Source of the DNA: JBEBGV01 sp040081265
GTDB taxonomy: Bacteria > Acidobacteriota > Vicinamibacteria > Vicinamibacterales > UBA2999
Length of the DNA: 64,000 nt
Assembly: GCA_040081265.1 (NCBI GenBank)
Contig: JBEBGV010000011.1
Span: forward strand, 1 to 64,000
Direction of reading: 5' to 3'
Positions 1-10,888 of this stretch are shown piece after piece. Positions within the stretch are counted from its first letter, which is position 1. Each line of letters opens with the position of its first letter. The position numbers and the translations under genes were made by a program. The notes beneath the pieces are model-generated. The model saw only the letters and a list, made by a program, of their open reading frames with translations, did no database searches and was not told where the DNA came from.

Positions 1-29
1 AGAACTGCCGGCGAGGGCGCCGGCCGGGC

Positions 30-671
30 TTGCTTGGCGACATGCGGGACATCGTATCCACCTTTCGGAAGATGTCCACGGAAGCGGATCAAGCGCACTC
101 CCAGGCCGCCGCGTCGACGGTCACTATCGACACGAGTGCCTCGTGGACTGATCTCTGGAACTATCAATGGGACGGGAGCGGGCAGTCGCTGACAGTTCCG
201 ACGGTCGAGAACATCCTCCAGGACATCGGCTTCTATTTTCACGAGGACTCACAGGGCGAGACGTTCACCCTTTATGTGAGTGATGCGATGAATGACGGCG
301 AGACGCTGTTTACAACGCCATTTACCGTCACGACTGGACTCAATGTCATTACCACGAATCTTGTGCTGGCACCCGGAAGCCTGGCTTTCGCGCTGATCGA
401 CTACAACGGATTCAGCGAACACACTGCGGCCTACATCGAATTCGCCGGCTATGACGGTGGTCAGTCGGTGTTCAAGGCAGAGGGCAGCTTCACTGCTGAC
501 TTCGAATCCTATGACCATCGCTTCATCGCGAACTTTACCGACTCGCTAGGCGGCCCTGTGGAGACGCTCGACGTTCCGAATCAGGTTCCCGTTCCCGAAC
601 CCGGCACGCTGGTCCTGCTGGGCACCGGTGCTGCCGCGCTCGCGGCCCGTCGTCGCAAGCAGCACTCGTAG
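30..671 (+). CDS. PEP-CTERM sorting-domain protein, N-terminus unresolved
   Basis: The last ~25 residues carry the PEP-CTERM signal: a VPEPGT motif (about residues 189-194), a short hydrophobic stretch and a basic tail AARRRK. This marks secreted proteins recognised by an exosortase/archaeosortase-type transpeptidase at the inner membrane. The body is predicted to be beta-rich with no enzymatic motif. The first possible start here is a TTG at position 30, but no signal peptide follows, although PEP-CTERM proteins are exported, and the reading frame stays open to the window edge. The true start therefore probably lies outside the window, or the 5' end is damaged. No exosortase gene is present here. 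The C-terminal call is firm; function is unknown. Confidence 0.75.
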   Translation: MLGDMRDIVSTFRKMSTEADQAHSQAAASTVTIDTSASWTDLWNYQWDGSGQSLTVPTVENILQDIGFYFHEDSQGETFTLYVSDAMNDGETLFTTPFTVTTGLNVITTNLVLAPGSLAFALIDYNGFSEHTAAYIEFAGYDGGQSVFKAEGSFTADFESYDHRFIANFTDSLGGPVETLDVPNQVPVPEPGTLVLLGTGAAALAARRRKQHS

Positions 672-679
672 CCTCTCTG

Positions 680-705
680 GCGGACGGCGGCCCTGCGCCG
701 TCCGC
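680..705 (+). terminator. hairpin downstream of the PEP-CTERM gene
   Basis: A perfect 10-bp stem (GCGGACGGCG / CGCCGTCCGC) with a 6-nt loop starts 9 bp after the stop codon of the PEP-CTERM gene. The bases after it are only moderately T-rich, so intrinsic termination is likely but not certain. Confidence 0.6.
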
Positions 706-1014
706 GCTTCAGTTCTCGCCACCGCGCCAGCGATTGAAGCGAGCGGGTCTTTCACGCAGGTGTCGTGCGCGGAAGATACGCATCTTCCTTCGCTCCGCAT
801 TCTCGATCGCGTTCCGTCAGTATGCGCCTCCTCACCCTGAGGTTCCGGGACGGAACGACCGCGGAGCTGACTCACCCCATGAGAAACTACGATCGGCTGC
901 AGCGGTTCCTCAGCGAAAATCAGGTCCCGCGCCGATAGCCACGCCGAGGGCGTCTCGACGGATATCGAAGGATGATTGTGTGTCCTGCGCAGTTCAAACC
1001 AAAGGATGCCTGAG
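706..1014. other. 309-bp spacer before the M28 peptidase, one possible 38-aa ORF
   Basis: I see no RNA gene, repeat or convincing promoter here. The only coding candidate is a plus-strand ATG ORF at 822-938 (38 aa). Its composition is protein-like, with alternating hydrophobic residues after the start, but no ribosome binding site precedes it. It could be a remnant of a longer gene. I do not annotate it as a gene. Confidence 0.3.
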
Positions 1015-2445
1015 ATGACGACGACACGGTTGAGACGAACAGTCGGGATTGTGGCGGCCGTCGTGCCGCTCGTGTCCGCCGTCCTCTTCGGACAGGCTTC
1101 ATGGCTGGATGCGTATCGTCCCGCGACCGCGAAGATCATCGCCGAGGCCACGGCGAACTCGGGATCAGCAGGCTGGGCACGACTCGCTGAGCTGACCGAT
1201 AGCTTCCCGGCGCGCCTGAGCGGCAGCGCTTCGCTCGAGCAGGCGATCCAATGGGCCGCGGATCAGATGAGACGCGACGGCCTGGAAAACGTGCGGATCG
1301 AGAAGGTGATGGTGCCGCATTGGGTGCGTGGCGCCGAGAGCGGGGCGATTGTCTCGCCAAACCCGCAGCCGATCCTGATTGCGGCCCTCGGAGGCTCGAT
1401 TGGCACTGGTCCGGCTGGCGTACAGGCCGAGGTCCTCGTCGTTCGAAGTTTCGATGAACTCGAATCGAAGGCAGGGCTGGCGACGGGGAAAATCGTGCTC
1501 TACAACGTGTCGTTCAGGACTGACGTCGATCCCCTCACGGCGTATCAGGAAGGCACCGAGTACCGCCGGTCAGGAGCACCGCGGGCCGCGGCCCACGGCG
1601 CGGTGGCGGCGCTCGTGCGATCGATTGGGCCGATCGGTGATCGCACACTGCATACCGGCAACATGAACTATGCGAGTGGCACGGCGCGCATCCCGGTTGC
1701 CGCCACGACGGCGGAGGATGCGGAACGGCTGCAGCGCATGCAGGATCGCGGGCAGGCGACGGTGATCCGCCTGGTGCTGAACGCTCAGACGCTTCCCGAT
1801 GTGGAATCAGGGAACGTTGTTGCCGAACTTCGTGGACGGGACCTGCCTGACGAGATCGTGTTGGTGGGCGGCCACCTGGATTCGTGGGATCTGGGGTCAG
1901 GAGCCATGGACGATGGTGGTGGCTGCGTGGTGACATGGGAAGCGTTGCGCGTGCTCAAGAAGCTGGGGTTGAGACCGCGGCGCACTATTCGGCTGGTGTT
2001 GTTCACCAACGAGGAGAACGGCACGCGAGGCGGCCAGGGGTATCGCGACAGGCATGCCGACGAGCTGAGCAAGCACGTCCTGATGCTGGAGTCTGACAAT
2101 GGTGTCCTGCCATTGAAGGGATTTGGTTTCAGCGGTAGCGATCGCGCGCGGGCCGTTGTTACCGAGATCGCGAGCCTGATGCAGACCATCGGGGGCGATC
2201 AGATCACCGACCACTTCGACGGCGCAGACATCCAGCCATCAGTCACCGCCGCAGGCATTCCTGCCATCTCGCCGGAAGTCGACATGGCCAGATATTTCAT
2301 GATTCACCACACTGCGGCCGACACGGTGGAGAAGATCGTGCCGAGCGATCTGGGGCGGCTGGTCGGCGCGGTCGCGTCGATGGCGTACGTCGTTGCCGAT
2401 ATGCCGCAGACGCTGGAGCGTGCACGTCCTGTGTCTCCGCGGTAG
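1015..2445 (+). CDS. secreted M28-family zinc metallopeptidase
   Basis: This 476-residue protein is an M28 (aminopeptidase/carboxypeptidase Q-like) di-zinc exopeptidase. It has an N-terminal hydrophobic signal segment (about residues 8-25), a central PA-like insert and a C-terminal catalytic domain. The expected metal and catalytic residues are visible: H287 and D289 in HLDSWD, D299/D300 in AMDDGGG, E333-E334 in TNEENG, D361 in ESDNG and H431/H432 in IHH. The ATG at 1015 is chosen because AAAGGA lies 8 bp upstream; a TTG at 976 in the same frame lacks a comparable site. It probably trims peptides in the periplasm. The gene stands alone, converging with the tgt fusion 32 bp away. Exact substrate preference cannot be read from the sequence. 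Confidence 0.9.
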   Translation: MTTTRLRRTVGIVAAVVPLVSAVLFGQASWLDAYRPATAKIIAEATANSGSAGWARLAELTDSFPARLSGSASLEQAIQWAADQMRRDGLENVRIEKVMVPHWVRGAESGAIVSPNPQPILIAALGGSIGTGPAGVQAEVLVVRSFDELESKAGLATGKIVLYNVSFRTDVDPLTAYQEGTEYRRSGAPRAAAHGAVAALVRSIGPIGDRTLHTGNMNYASGTARIPVAATTAEDAERLQRMQDRGQATVIRLVLNAQTLPDVESGNVVAELRGRDLPDEIVLVGGHLDSWDLGSGAMDDGGGCVVTWEALRVLKKLGLRPRRTIRLVLFTNEENGTRGGQGYRDRHADELSKHVLMLESDNGVLPLKGFGFSGSDRARAVVTEIASLMQTIGGDQITDHFDGADIQPSVTAAGIPAISPEVDMARYFMIHHTAADTVEKIVPSDLGRLVGAVASMAYVVADMPQTLERARPVSPR

Positions 2446-2477
2446 TGCTCGGGGGCATGGCCGCCTGATGGAGGCGA

Positions 2478-4553
<2,076 letters not shown>

Positions 4554-4591
4554 TGTTGCGCATCCATCCCTGGCGCGCGTCACGCGGCTGG

Positions 4592-4597
4592 TACAAT
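4592..4597 (+). promoter_or_regulatory. -10-like TACAAT immediately before valS
   Basis: TACAAT ends 6 bp before the valS ATG, in the 50-bp gap shared with the divergent tgt fusion. A start site at the usual distance would fall on the ATG itself, giving a leaderless or nearly leaderless mRNA. No good -35 box is visible at 16-18 bp, so this is tentative. Confidence 0.35.
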
Positions 4598-4603
4598 GGG
4601 CGG

Positions 4604-7198
4604 ATGTCCTCCCCCGTAGATCGTTCCTTCCCGATTGCCCTGCCGGAGAAGCCGGCGCTCGAAGGTCTCGAGCAGAAGTGGAACGCCCGCTGGGAGGAAC
4701 AGCAAACCTATCAGTTCGACCGCAGTCGCCCGCGCGCTGACGTCTATTCGATCGACACGCCCCCTCCGACGGTGAGCGGGTCGCTCCATATTGGTCACGT
4801 GTTTTCCTACACGCACACCGACGTGATCGCGCGATTCCAGCGCATGCGGGGCAAGTCGGTGTTCTACCCGATGGGGTGGGACGACAACGGCCTGCCGACC
4901 GAGCGACGTGTTCAGAACTACTACGGCGTGCGCTGCGATCCGTCGCTCCCGTACGACCCGTCATTTCAGCCGCCCGACACGCCGCCCAAGCAGCCGATCT
5001 CAATTTCTCGTCCGAACTTCGTGGAGCTGTGCGGCCGGCTCACGACCGAGGACGAGAAGGTCTTCGAGGGGCTGTTCCGCCACGTCGGCTTGTCGGTGGA
5101 CTGGAAGCTCACCTACGCGACCATCGCTCCCAATGCCCAGCGAGTGTCGCAGGCAGGCTTCCTTCGCCTCCTGAAGCGCGGTCTGGCCTACCAGCACGAA
5201 GCCCCGACGCTCTGGGACGTCGACTTCAAGACGGCCGTGGCTCAGGCTGAACTGGAGGATCGGGAGCAGCCTGGCGCGTATCACCGTATTCGTTTTGCGC
5301 GGCCGGACGGAAGCGCGATCGAGATTGACACCACGCGACCCGAGCTGATTCCGGCCTGCGTGGCGCTCGTCGCCCATCCAGACGATGAGCGCTATAAGCC
5401 TCTTTTCGGCACCGAGGTTGTGACGCCCCTTTTCGGCGTGCGCGTGCCCATCAGGGCGCATGCACTTGCGGACCCGGAAAAGGGGACCGGCATCGCCATG
5501 ATCTGTACGTTCGGCGACCTGACCGACGTGATCTGGTGGCGCGAGCTGTCGTTGCCGGTTCGCGCGGTGATCCAGGCCAATGGCACGCTGAAGCCGCTGA
5601 CCTGGGGCAGTGCGGGATGGGAGACTGACGATGCCGTGCGTGCGCAGGCAGCGTACGAGCAGCTGGTCAACCTTCCTGCGAGCAAGGCGCGGACGAAGAT
5701 TGTCGAGCTCCTCCGCGAGTCCACGGACCTGCTCGGCGAGCCCAGGCCGATCACCCATCCGGTGAAGTTCTTCGAGAAGGGCGACCGGCCGCTCGAAATC
5801 ATCACCAGTCGTCAGTGGTTCATCAAGACGATGGAGTTTCGGGAGACGCTGCTCGAGCGCGGACGCCAGATGCAGTGGCATCCGGAGTTCATGCGGCACC
5901 GGTTCGAGAACTGGGTGAATGGGCTGGCGGGTGACTGGTGCATCAGCCGGCAGCGTTTCTTCGGTGTGCCGATTCCGGTGTGGTATCCGGTTGGCCCTGA
6001 CGGCAACGCTGACTACTCGAAGCCGCTGTGCCCCGCGGAGACGCGCTTGCCGATCGACCCGTCCACCGACGCGCCGGAGGGGTACGTGGAGGCGCAGCGC
6101 GGGAAGCCCGGAGGATTTGTCGGCGATCCCGACATCATGGACACGTGGGCGACCTCATCCCTGACGCCGCAGATTGCCGGGGGCTGGATCGACGATCCGG
6201 ATCTCTTTGCACGCGTCTTTCCGATGGACCTGCGGCCGCAGGGGCACGACATCATCCGCACGTGGTTGTTCACGACCGTGCTGCGGGCCCATCTCGAGCA
6301 CGACTCGCTGCCGTGGACCAACGCCGCAATCAATGGCTGGGTGCTCGATCCCGATCGCAAGAAGATGTCGAAGTCCAAAGGCAACGTGGTCACGCCGATC
6401 GGGCTGCTCGAGGAGTTTGGGTCTGATGGCGTGCGGTACTGGGCCGCCAACGTCCGTCCGGGAGGAGACCCGGCGTTCGATCCCAGGGATCCCGGCCAGA
6501 TCAAGATCGGTCGTCGCCTGTCCATCAAGATTCTCAACGCGGCGCGCTTTGCGCTGCTGCAGTCCGAGCCGCGCGGGACCATCACCGAGTCGCTCGATCG
6601 CGGCATGCTGACGGCGCTCGACAAGCTGATCGGCGAGGTCACGGAGCACCTCGACGCGTACGACTACGCTCGCGGCCTCGAGCGTGCCGAGACGTTCTTC
6701 TGGGCGTTCTGCGACGACTACCTCGAGCTGGTGAAGGGACGGCGCTACGGCGACTTCGGGAGCGACGCGGCCGCGTCTGCCAACAGCGCCATCCTGGTGG
6801 CGCTCGACACCTTGCTGCGACTCTTCGCGCCGTACCTGCCATTTGTGACCGAAGAAGTCTGGTCGTGGTGGCGACCGGGATCGGTGCACCGGTCGTCCTG
6901 GCCGTCCTCTACTGATGTGTTGTCGCCGATTGGCGGCAGGGACGAGGCGGCGCTGGCGGTCAGGCTCGCGACGCAGGACGGCCTCGCCGAAGTCCGGCGT
7001 CTCAAGTCGCTGCTGAAGAAGCCGACCAAGGCCGTCATTGCGCGAGCCGTGCTGCCGTCTCGTTTTGCGGGGCTCCAGCCTGCAGCGCGCGACTTCCAGG
7101 CCGCCACCCACATCCGCGACCTCTCGTTTGGCGACGTGGACGAGGCCCAGCTCGAGTTCGCAGAAGAAGGTCCCGCCCCGGGGGCCGCGGGCGTATGA
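4604..7198 (+). CDS. valS: valyl-tRNA synthetase
   Basis: The 864-residue class I synthetase charges tRNA-Val. The HIGH motif is at about residues 60-63 (GSLHIGH), and KMSKS is intact at ~586 (KKMSKSKGN), with the CP1 editing domain between them and an anticodon-binding domain behind. The N-terminal block (HVFSYTHTD, GWDDNGLPTERRVQNYYGVRCDP) resembles the ValRS form I associate with actinobacteria and archaea more than the E. coli form, and the C-terminal coiled-coil arm is absent. The ATG at 4604 is chosen because the protein then begins just ahead of the conserved domain; the upstream in-frame sequence overlaps the divergent tgt and looks non-coding. Its stop overlaps nadC by 4 bp (ATGA). 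Confidence 0.96.
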   Translation: MSSPVDRSFPIALPEKPALEGLEQKWNARWEEQQTYQFDRSRPRADVYSIDTPPPTVSGSLHIGHVFSYTHTDVIARFQRMRGKSVFYPMGWDDNGLPTERRVQNYYGVRCDPSLPYDPSFQPPDTPPKQPISISRPNFVELCGRLTTEDEKVFEGLFRHVGLSVDWKLTYATIAPNAQRVSQAGFLRLLKRGLAYQHEAPTLWDVDFKTAVAQAELEDREQPGAYHRIRFARPDGSAIEIDTTRPELIPACVALVAHPDDERYKPLFGTEVVTPLFGVRVPIRAHALADPEKGTGIAMICTFGDLTDVIWWRELSLPVRAVIQANGTLKPLTWGSAGWETDDAVRAQAAYEQLVNLPASKARTKIVELLRESTDLLGEPRPITHPVKFFEKGDRPLEIITSRQWFIKTMEFRETLLERGRQMQWHPEFMRHRFENWVNGLAGDWCISRQRFFGVPIPVWYPVGPDGNADYSKPLCPAETRLPIDPSTDAPEGYVEAQRGKPGGFVGDPDIMDTWATSSLTPQIAGGWIDDPDLFARVFPMDLRPQGHDIIRTWLFTTVLRAHLEHDSLPWTNAAINGWVLDPDRKKMSKSKGNVVTPIGLLEEFGSDGVRYWAANVRPGGDPAFDPRDPGQIKIGRRLSIKILNAARFALLQSEPRGTITESLDRGMLTALDKLIGEVTEHLDAYDYARGLERAETFFWAFCDDYLELVKGRRYGDFGSDAAASANSAILVALDTLLRLFAPYLPFVTEEVWSWWRPGSVHRSSWPSSTDVLSPIGGRDEAALAVRLATQDGLAEVRRLKSLLKKPTKAVIARAVLPSRFAGLQPAARDFQAATHIRDLSFGDVDEAQLEFAEEGPAPGAAGV

Positions 7199-8046
7199 CG
7201 ACCGCGCTGACGCCGCTCCCGCCCGAGGCATATCGCGATCTCGTTCGCCGGGCATTGGCTGAAGACATCGGCGGCGGTGATATCACCACGCAGGCGACCG
7301 TCGGGCCCGATCAGCAGGCCAGAGCCGTGGTGCTCGCCAAGTCCGACTGCGTGGTCGCTGGCCTCGAGGTGATGTTCGAGGCGTTCCGACAGACCGATCC
7401 CGGCGTTCGCATCGTGACGCACCGTCCCGACGGCAGCCGGTGCCGTCCTGGCGACGAGGTCGCTGAGATTCGGGGGCGTGCCGCGGCGCTCCTGACTGCC
7501 GAGCGCACGGCGCTGAACTACCTGCAGCGCCTGACCGGCGTCGCCACGCTGACGCACGCCTTTGTCGAGGCCGCGGCCGGCCGAATCATCGTGCTGGACA
7601 CGCGCAAGACCACGCCGTTGATGCGCACGCTCGAGAAGTACGCTGTGCGCGCTGGAGGCGGTACCAACCATCGTTTCGGGTTGAACGACGGCATCTTGAT
7701 CAAGGACAACCATGTTCGCCTGGCCTGCGGCGTTGCGCCCGCCATCGAGCGTATGCGGGCCGCAGGACGGGGCCTGCCGATCGAAGTTGAAGCACAGGAT
7801 CTGGCGCAGGTCGATGCCGCGCTGTCTGCAGGTGCCGACATCGTGTTGCTCGACAACATGACCACACCCGAAATCATCGAAGCCGTGGGGCGGTGCGCTG
7901 GACGAGCGAAGACTGAAATTTCTGGCGGCGTCACGCTGAGCCGGATGCCCGAGCTGGTGCCGACGGGCGCGACGTTTGTCTCCATCGGCGCGCTCACGCA
8001 TTCGGCGCCGGCCGCCGACATCAGCCTCGAAATCGAACCGGTCTGA
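7195..8046 (+). CDS. nadC: nicotinate-nucleotide pyrophosphorylase (quinolinate PRTase)
   Basis: NadC converts quinolinate and PRPP to nicotinate mononucleotide, CO2 and PPi in de novo NAD synthesis. The 283-residue length is normal. Family signatures are clear: LAEDIGGGDITT near the N-terminus, ERTALNYLQRLTGVAT, the substrate-binding DTRKTTP, GGGTNHRFGLNDGILIKDNH, then VEAQDL and LLDNM and the C-terminal SGGVTL and SIGALTHS. It is translationally coupled to valS through an ATGA overlap and followed after 19 bp by birA. NadA and NadB are not in the window. Confidence 0.97.
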   Translation: MTTALTPLPPEAYRDLVRRALAEDIGGGDITTQATVGPDQQARAVVLAKSDCVVAGLEVMFEAFRQTDPGVRIVTHRPDGSRCRPGDEVAEIRGRAAALLTAERTALNYLQRLTGVATLTHAFVEAAAGRIIVLDTRKTTPLMRTLEKYAVRAGGGTNHRFGLNDGILIKDNHVRLACGVAPAIERMRAAGRGLPIEVEAQDLAQVDAALSAGADIVLLDNMTTPEIIEAVGRCAGRAKTEISGGVTLSRMPELVPTGATFVSIGALTHSAPAADISLEIEPV

Positions 8047-8065
8047 GCCTGTCGCTGAAACAGCC

Positions 8066-8893
8066 GTGGCCCACGTTCCAACGTCCGGAAGCCTGCCTCG
8101 TCACTTTTCTGAGCCGCTCGAGCGCCTGGCGGATCGTGTCGGCGTGTTCGGCGCCCGTGTGCTGTGGTTTGAAGAGGTAGGTTCGACCAACACGATTGCC
8201 GTGGGCCTGGCCGAGCGGGGCGAGGAAGAGGGGACCGTAGTGGTGGCCGACGCGCAGTCGGCTGGCCGAGGGAGGCTGGGACGAACGTGGGCGTCGCCGC
8301 CGGGGGCCGGCCTCTATATGTCGGTCATCCTGCGTCCGGCCGAGACGATGCCGCTTCTGACGCTCGCAGCGGGAGTCGCGGCCGCGAACGGGCTCTACAC
8401 CGCCACCGGCCTGACGGTCGATCTGAAGTGGCCCAACGATCTCTACTGCGGCGGTCGCAAGGTGGGCGGGCTCCTCGCCGAGAGCGGGCGTGCGGCGCAG
8501 GGGAAGCCGTTTGTCGTGCTGGGAATCGGGGTCAACGTCCAGCGCGCATCACTCCCCTCGACCGTCGATGCCCGCGCCACCTCGATTGAGGCAGAGCTGG
8601 GACGGCCGGTCGAACGCGGACTCATCTTTGCTGAGGTGCTGGCAGCCGTCGCGGATGTCTACGCGACGCTGGCCCGGGGAGGTTCAGCGGAGGTGCTGGG
8701 AGCGTGGCGGGTCCGTGCGCAACGAATGCTCGGCAGGGCCGTGGAGTGGGATGAGGGCAGCAGCGTCCAGACCGGACGTGCCGTCGACATCGACGACACC
8801 GGCGCGCTCATCGTCGAGACGGCCGGTGGGACCAGGCGCATCGTCGCCGGTGAAGTACGCTGGAGCGGTCTGACCCCCCGAACATCACCGTGA
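8066..8893 (+). CDS. birA: biotin--[acetyl-CoA-carboxylase] ligase, no DNA-binding domain
   Basis: BirA activates biotin with ATP and transfers it to the biotin carboxyl carrier protein. The catalytic core shows EEVGSTNT, the biotinyl-AMP loop GRGRLGRTW, KWPNDLY with the catalytic Lys, and a C-terminal SH3-like domain. At 275 residues it lacks the N-terminal winged helix, so it is a monofunctional ligase that cannot repress a biotin operon. The GTG at 8066 gives a start just ahead of the conserved region; no strong ribosome binding site is visible, and the frame is open upstream into nadC, so the start is uncertain by up to ~30 codons. The next gene begins with a GTGA overlap. Confidence 0.93.
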   Translation: MAHVPTSGSLPRHFSEPLERLADRVGVFGARVLWFEEVGSTNTIAVGLAERGEEEGTVVVADAQSAGRGRLGRTWASPPGAGLYMSVILRPAETMPLLTLAAGVAAANGLYTATGLTVDLKWPNDLYCGGRKVGGLLAESGRAAQGKPFVVLGIGVNVQRASLPSTVDARATSIEAELGRPVERGLIFAEVLAAVADVYATLARGGSAEVLGAWRVRAQRMLGRAVEWDEGSSVQTGRAVDIDDTGALIVETAGGTRRIVAGEVRWSGLTPRTSP

Positions 8894-9594
8894 CCGAAGA
8901 CCAGGGCGAATACTGCAGGCAAGTCGAGGCATACCTCTGCCGGAAGAACGACGGTCACCTGATCCGGATCGTCGGCCCCGCCTTCGAGGCCGTGTGTGGG
9001 TGGGCGGCACGTGGAGTGCCGTTTGCCATCGCCTGCCAGGGGATCGACCGGTACTGCGAGCGCTACTACGCCAAGGCCGGACGCCGCCGGCCGGTGCAGA
9101 TTCAGTTCTGCGAGGCCGACGTGCTGGACCTGTTCGATCACTGGCGCCGAACCGTCGGAATCAGCCGTGTCAGTGAGACGGATGCTGACTTCCCGGAGCC
9201 GGGGGAGCAGCCTCGTCACGGTTCGTTGTCGGCCCATCTCGAGCGCGCGATCGCGCGGCTGACCGCACTGCGCGGCAGCTTCGGTCCTGGCGATGAAGCG
9301 ATCGACCGCGTCGTGCGGGAACTCGACACGGTGCGTGCGTCGGCCCGAGGCGCGCGAGGTGCCGCACGTGAGGCCCTGCTGGATCGGTTGCGGGACATCG
9401 ATGTGGAACTGCTGGCGTGCGCTCGAGATGCTACGCCCCATGCTGAGATGGCGGCGCTGACCGTCGAAGCGGAAGGGGAGCTGGCGCCGTTCAGGGAACG
9501 CATGCCTCCCGACGCTCTCGCACGGGCCATTCAGACCACCGTCGACCGGCTGCTGCGCATGCGCGCTCGCCTGCCCGAGGTGGCCTTTGACTGA
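8890..9594 (+). CDS. conserved-looking hypothetical protein, 234 aa
   Basis: I do not recognise this family. The protein is soluble, without signal peptide or membrane segments. The first ~90 residues are Cys- and aromatic-rich (YCRQVEAYLC, CQGIDRYCERYY, FCEADVLDLFDHW); the rest is Arg/Ala/Glu-rich and probably helical, possibly coiled coil (about residues 110-180). The GTG start overlaps the birA stop (GTGA), and its 3' end overlaps the next gene by 8 bp. This tight packing indicates a real gene co-translated with its neighbours, which handle biotinylation and RNA m5U methylation. The Cys residues are not in a clean CxxC array, so a metal site is not claimed. Confidence 0.75.
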   Translation: MTEDQGEYCRQVEAYLCRKNDGHLIRIVGPAFEAVCGWAARGVPFAIACQGIDRYCERYYAKAGRRRPVQIQFCEADVLDLFDHWRRTVGISRVSETDADFPEPGEQPRHGSLSAHLERAIARLTALRGSFGPGDEAIDRVVRELDTVRASARGARGAAREALLDRLRDIDVELLACARDATPHAEMAALTVEAEGELAPFRERMPPDALARAIQTTVDRLLRMRARLPEVAFD

Positions 9595-10888
9595 GGTGAA
9601 ACCCGGCAGCATCCTCACCGTCGAGATCGAGAAGCCCATCGCGGGTGGCCGGATGCTGGCGCGTCACGGTGGGCAGATCGTGTTCGTGGCCGGGGCCATT
9701 CCCGGTGAACGCGTCAGCGCCCGTGTCTCGCGCGTGGCCAAAGGCGTCCTCTACGCAGATGCCGAAGAGATCCTGACTTCCTCGAGCGATCGGCGGCCCG
9801 GCATCAGTGACCTTCGATGCGGTGGCAGCGTCCTCAGTCACATCGCACCGGCGCGACAGCTCCGGCTGAAGGGTGAGGTCATTGAAGACGCCTTCAGACG
9901 GGTCGCGAAGATTCCGCTGGGCAGTGTCCCTGTCGTCGTGGGCTCGCCCGAACAGGGATACCGGATGCGTGCGCGGCTCCACGTGCGCGGGCAGCGGGCG
10001 GGATTCCTGCGCGAGGGCACGCATGACCTGTGTGACGCCGAGTGCACGGGACAACTGCTGGCGGCGACTTCCGGATGGGTGCGACTGGCGACCGAGACGC
10101 TGGCTCGCAAGAACCTGCACGACCTGCAGTCGATCGAGATCGCCGAGAACGTGCCAGCCAGTGAGCGCGCGTGTCACCTCGAGCTTGCAGGCGGCGCCAG
10201 GATTGAGAGTTACGCAGAGCTGGCGAGCGGCCTCACCGGTCTGTCCGCGCAGCGGACCGGCGATGCCGACGCGGTGCAGCTGTCCGGTCAGTCGGTCGTC
10301 ACCGATCGTCTGCCCGTGGTGAGACACGGCAAGAGCGCGACCGTGACGTTGTCACGTGACGTCCGGGCCTTTTTTCAAGGCAACCGTTACCTGCTCGAGG
10401 CGTTGACTACCTGCGTCGCCGAACTGGTGCCCGAGGGGCCCGTCGTGGATCTCTACGCGGGGGTCGGGTTGTTCGGGCTCTCGCTGGCCGCGCTGGGGTA
10501 CGACCGCGTGACGCTGGTCGAAGGCGATCGGGTGAGTGGTACGGACCTGCGTGACAACGCCGTGCCGTTCGGCTCCGGCATTGTGGTGCAGCGCGTGGCC
10601 GTCGAGCAGTTCCTGCGCTCCGACCGGACCGCAGCCAGTTCCTCGACATTCATCGTCGATCCGCCGCGGACCGGACTCTCTGCCGACGCGCTGCGGGGCA
10701 TCATTGGCCGCGCTCCCGCTGCCGTGGTCTATGTGTCGTGTGACGTGGCCACGCTGGCCCGCGACTCGCGTGGCCTGATCGACGCCGGATACCGGCTCGA
10801 AAGCCTGAAGGGCTTCGACCTCTTCCCCAACACCGCCCACATCGAGACCGTCGCCTCCTTCGTTCGCGCCCCCGAAGCCCGTACGTAG
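9587..10888 (+). CDS. TRAM-domain RNA (uracil-C5-)-methyltransferase, RumA/RlmD-like
   Basis: The 433-residue protein has an N-terminal TRAM domain (residues ~5-65) and a C-terminal SAM-dependent domain with VVDLYAGVGLFGL, VDPPRTGL, the catalytic Cys in YVSCDVATLARD and the general-base Glu in HIETVASF. Members of this family make m5U in 23S rRNA (RlmC/RlmD) or in tRNA; which target applies here cannot be told. The four-Cys iron-sulfur site typical of RumA appears lost: where CGGCxxQH is expected the sequence reads CGGSVLSH. The TTG at 9587 is preferred because GAGG lies 6 bp upstream; a GTG at 9596 is the alternative. It is the last gene of the valS-to-methyltransferase run. Confidence 0.9.
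   Translation: MTEVKPGSILTVEIEKPIAGGRMLARHGGQIVFVAGAIPGERVSARVSRVAKGVLYADAEEILTSSSDRRPGISDLRCGGSVLSHIAPARQLRLKGEVIEDAFRRVAKIPLGSVPVVVGSPEQGYRMRARLHVRGQRAGFLREGTHDLCDAECTGQLLAATSGWVRLATETLARKNLHDLQSIEIAENVPASERACHLELAGGARIESYAELASGLTGLSAQRTGDADAVQLSGQSVVTDRLPVVRHGKSATVTLSRDVRAFFQGNRYLLEALTTCVAELVPEGPVVDLYAGVGLFGLSLAALGYDRVTLVEGDRVSGTDLRDNAVPFGSGIVVQRVAVEQFLRSDRTAASSSTFIVDPPRTGLSADALRGIIGRAPAAVVYVSCDVATLARDSRGLIDAGYRLESLKGFDLFPNTAHIETVASFVRAPEART

Noticed and set aside
822..938. 38-residue plus-strand ORF
   Set aside because: No ribosome binding site and no recognisable homology; kept only as a note on the spacer.
4554..5003. Minus-strand N-terminal extension of the tgt fusion
   Set aside because: It is Arg/Ser-rich, overlaps the valS coding start and precedes the conserved Tgt N-terminus; a start at 4553 or later is more likely.
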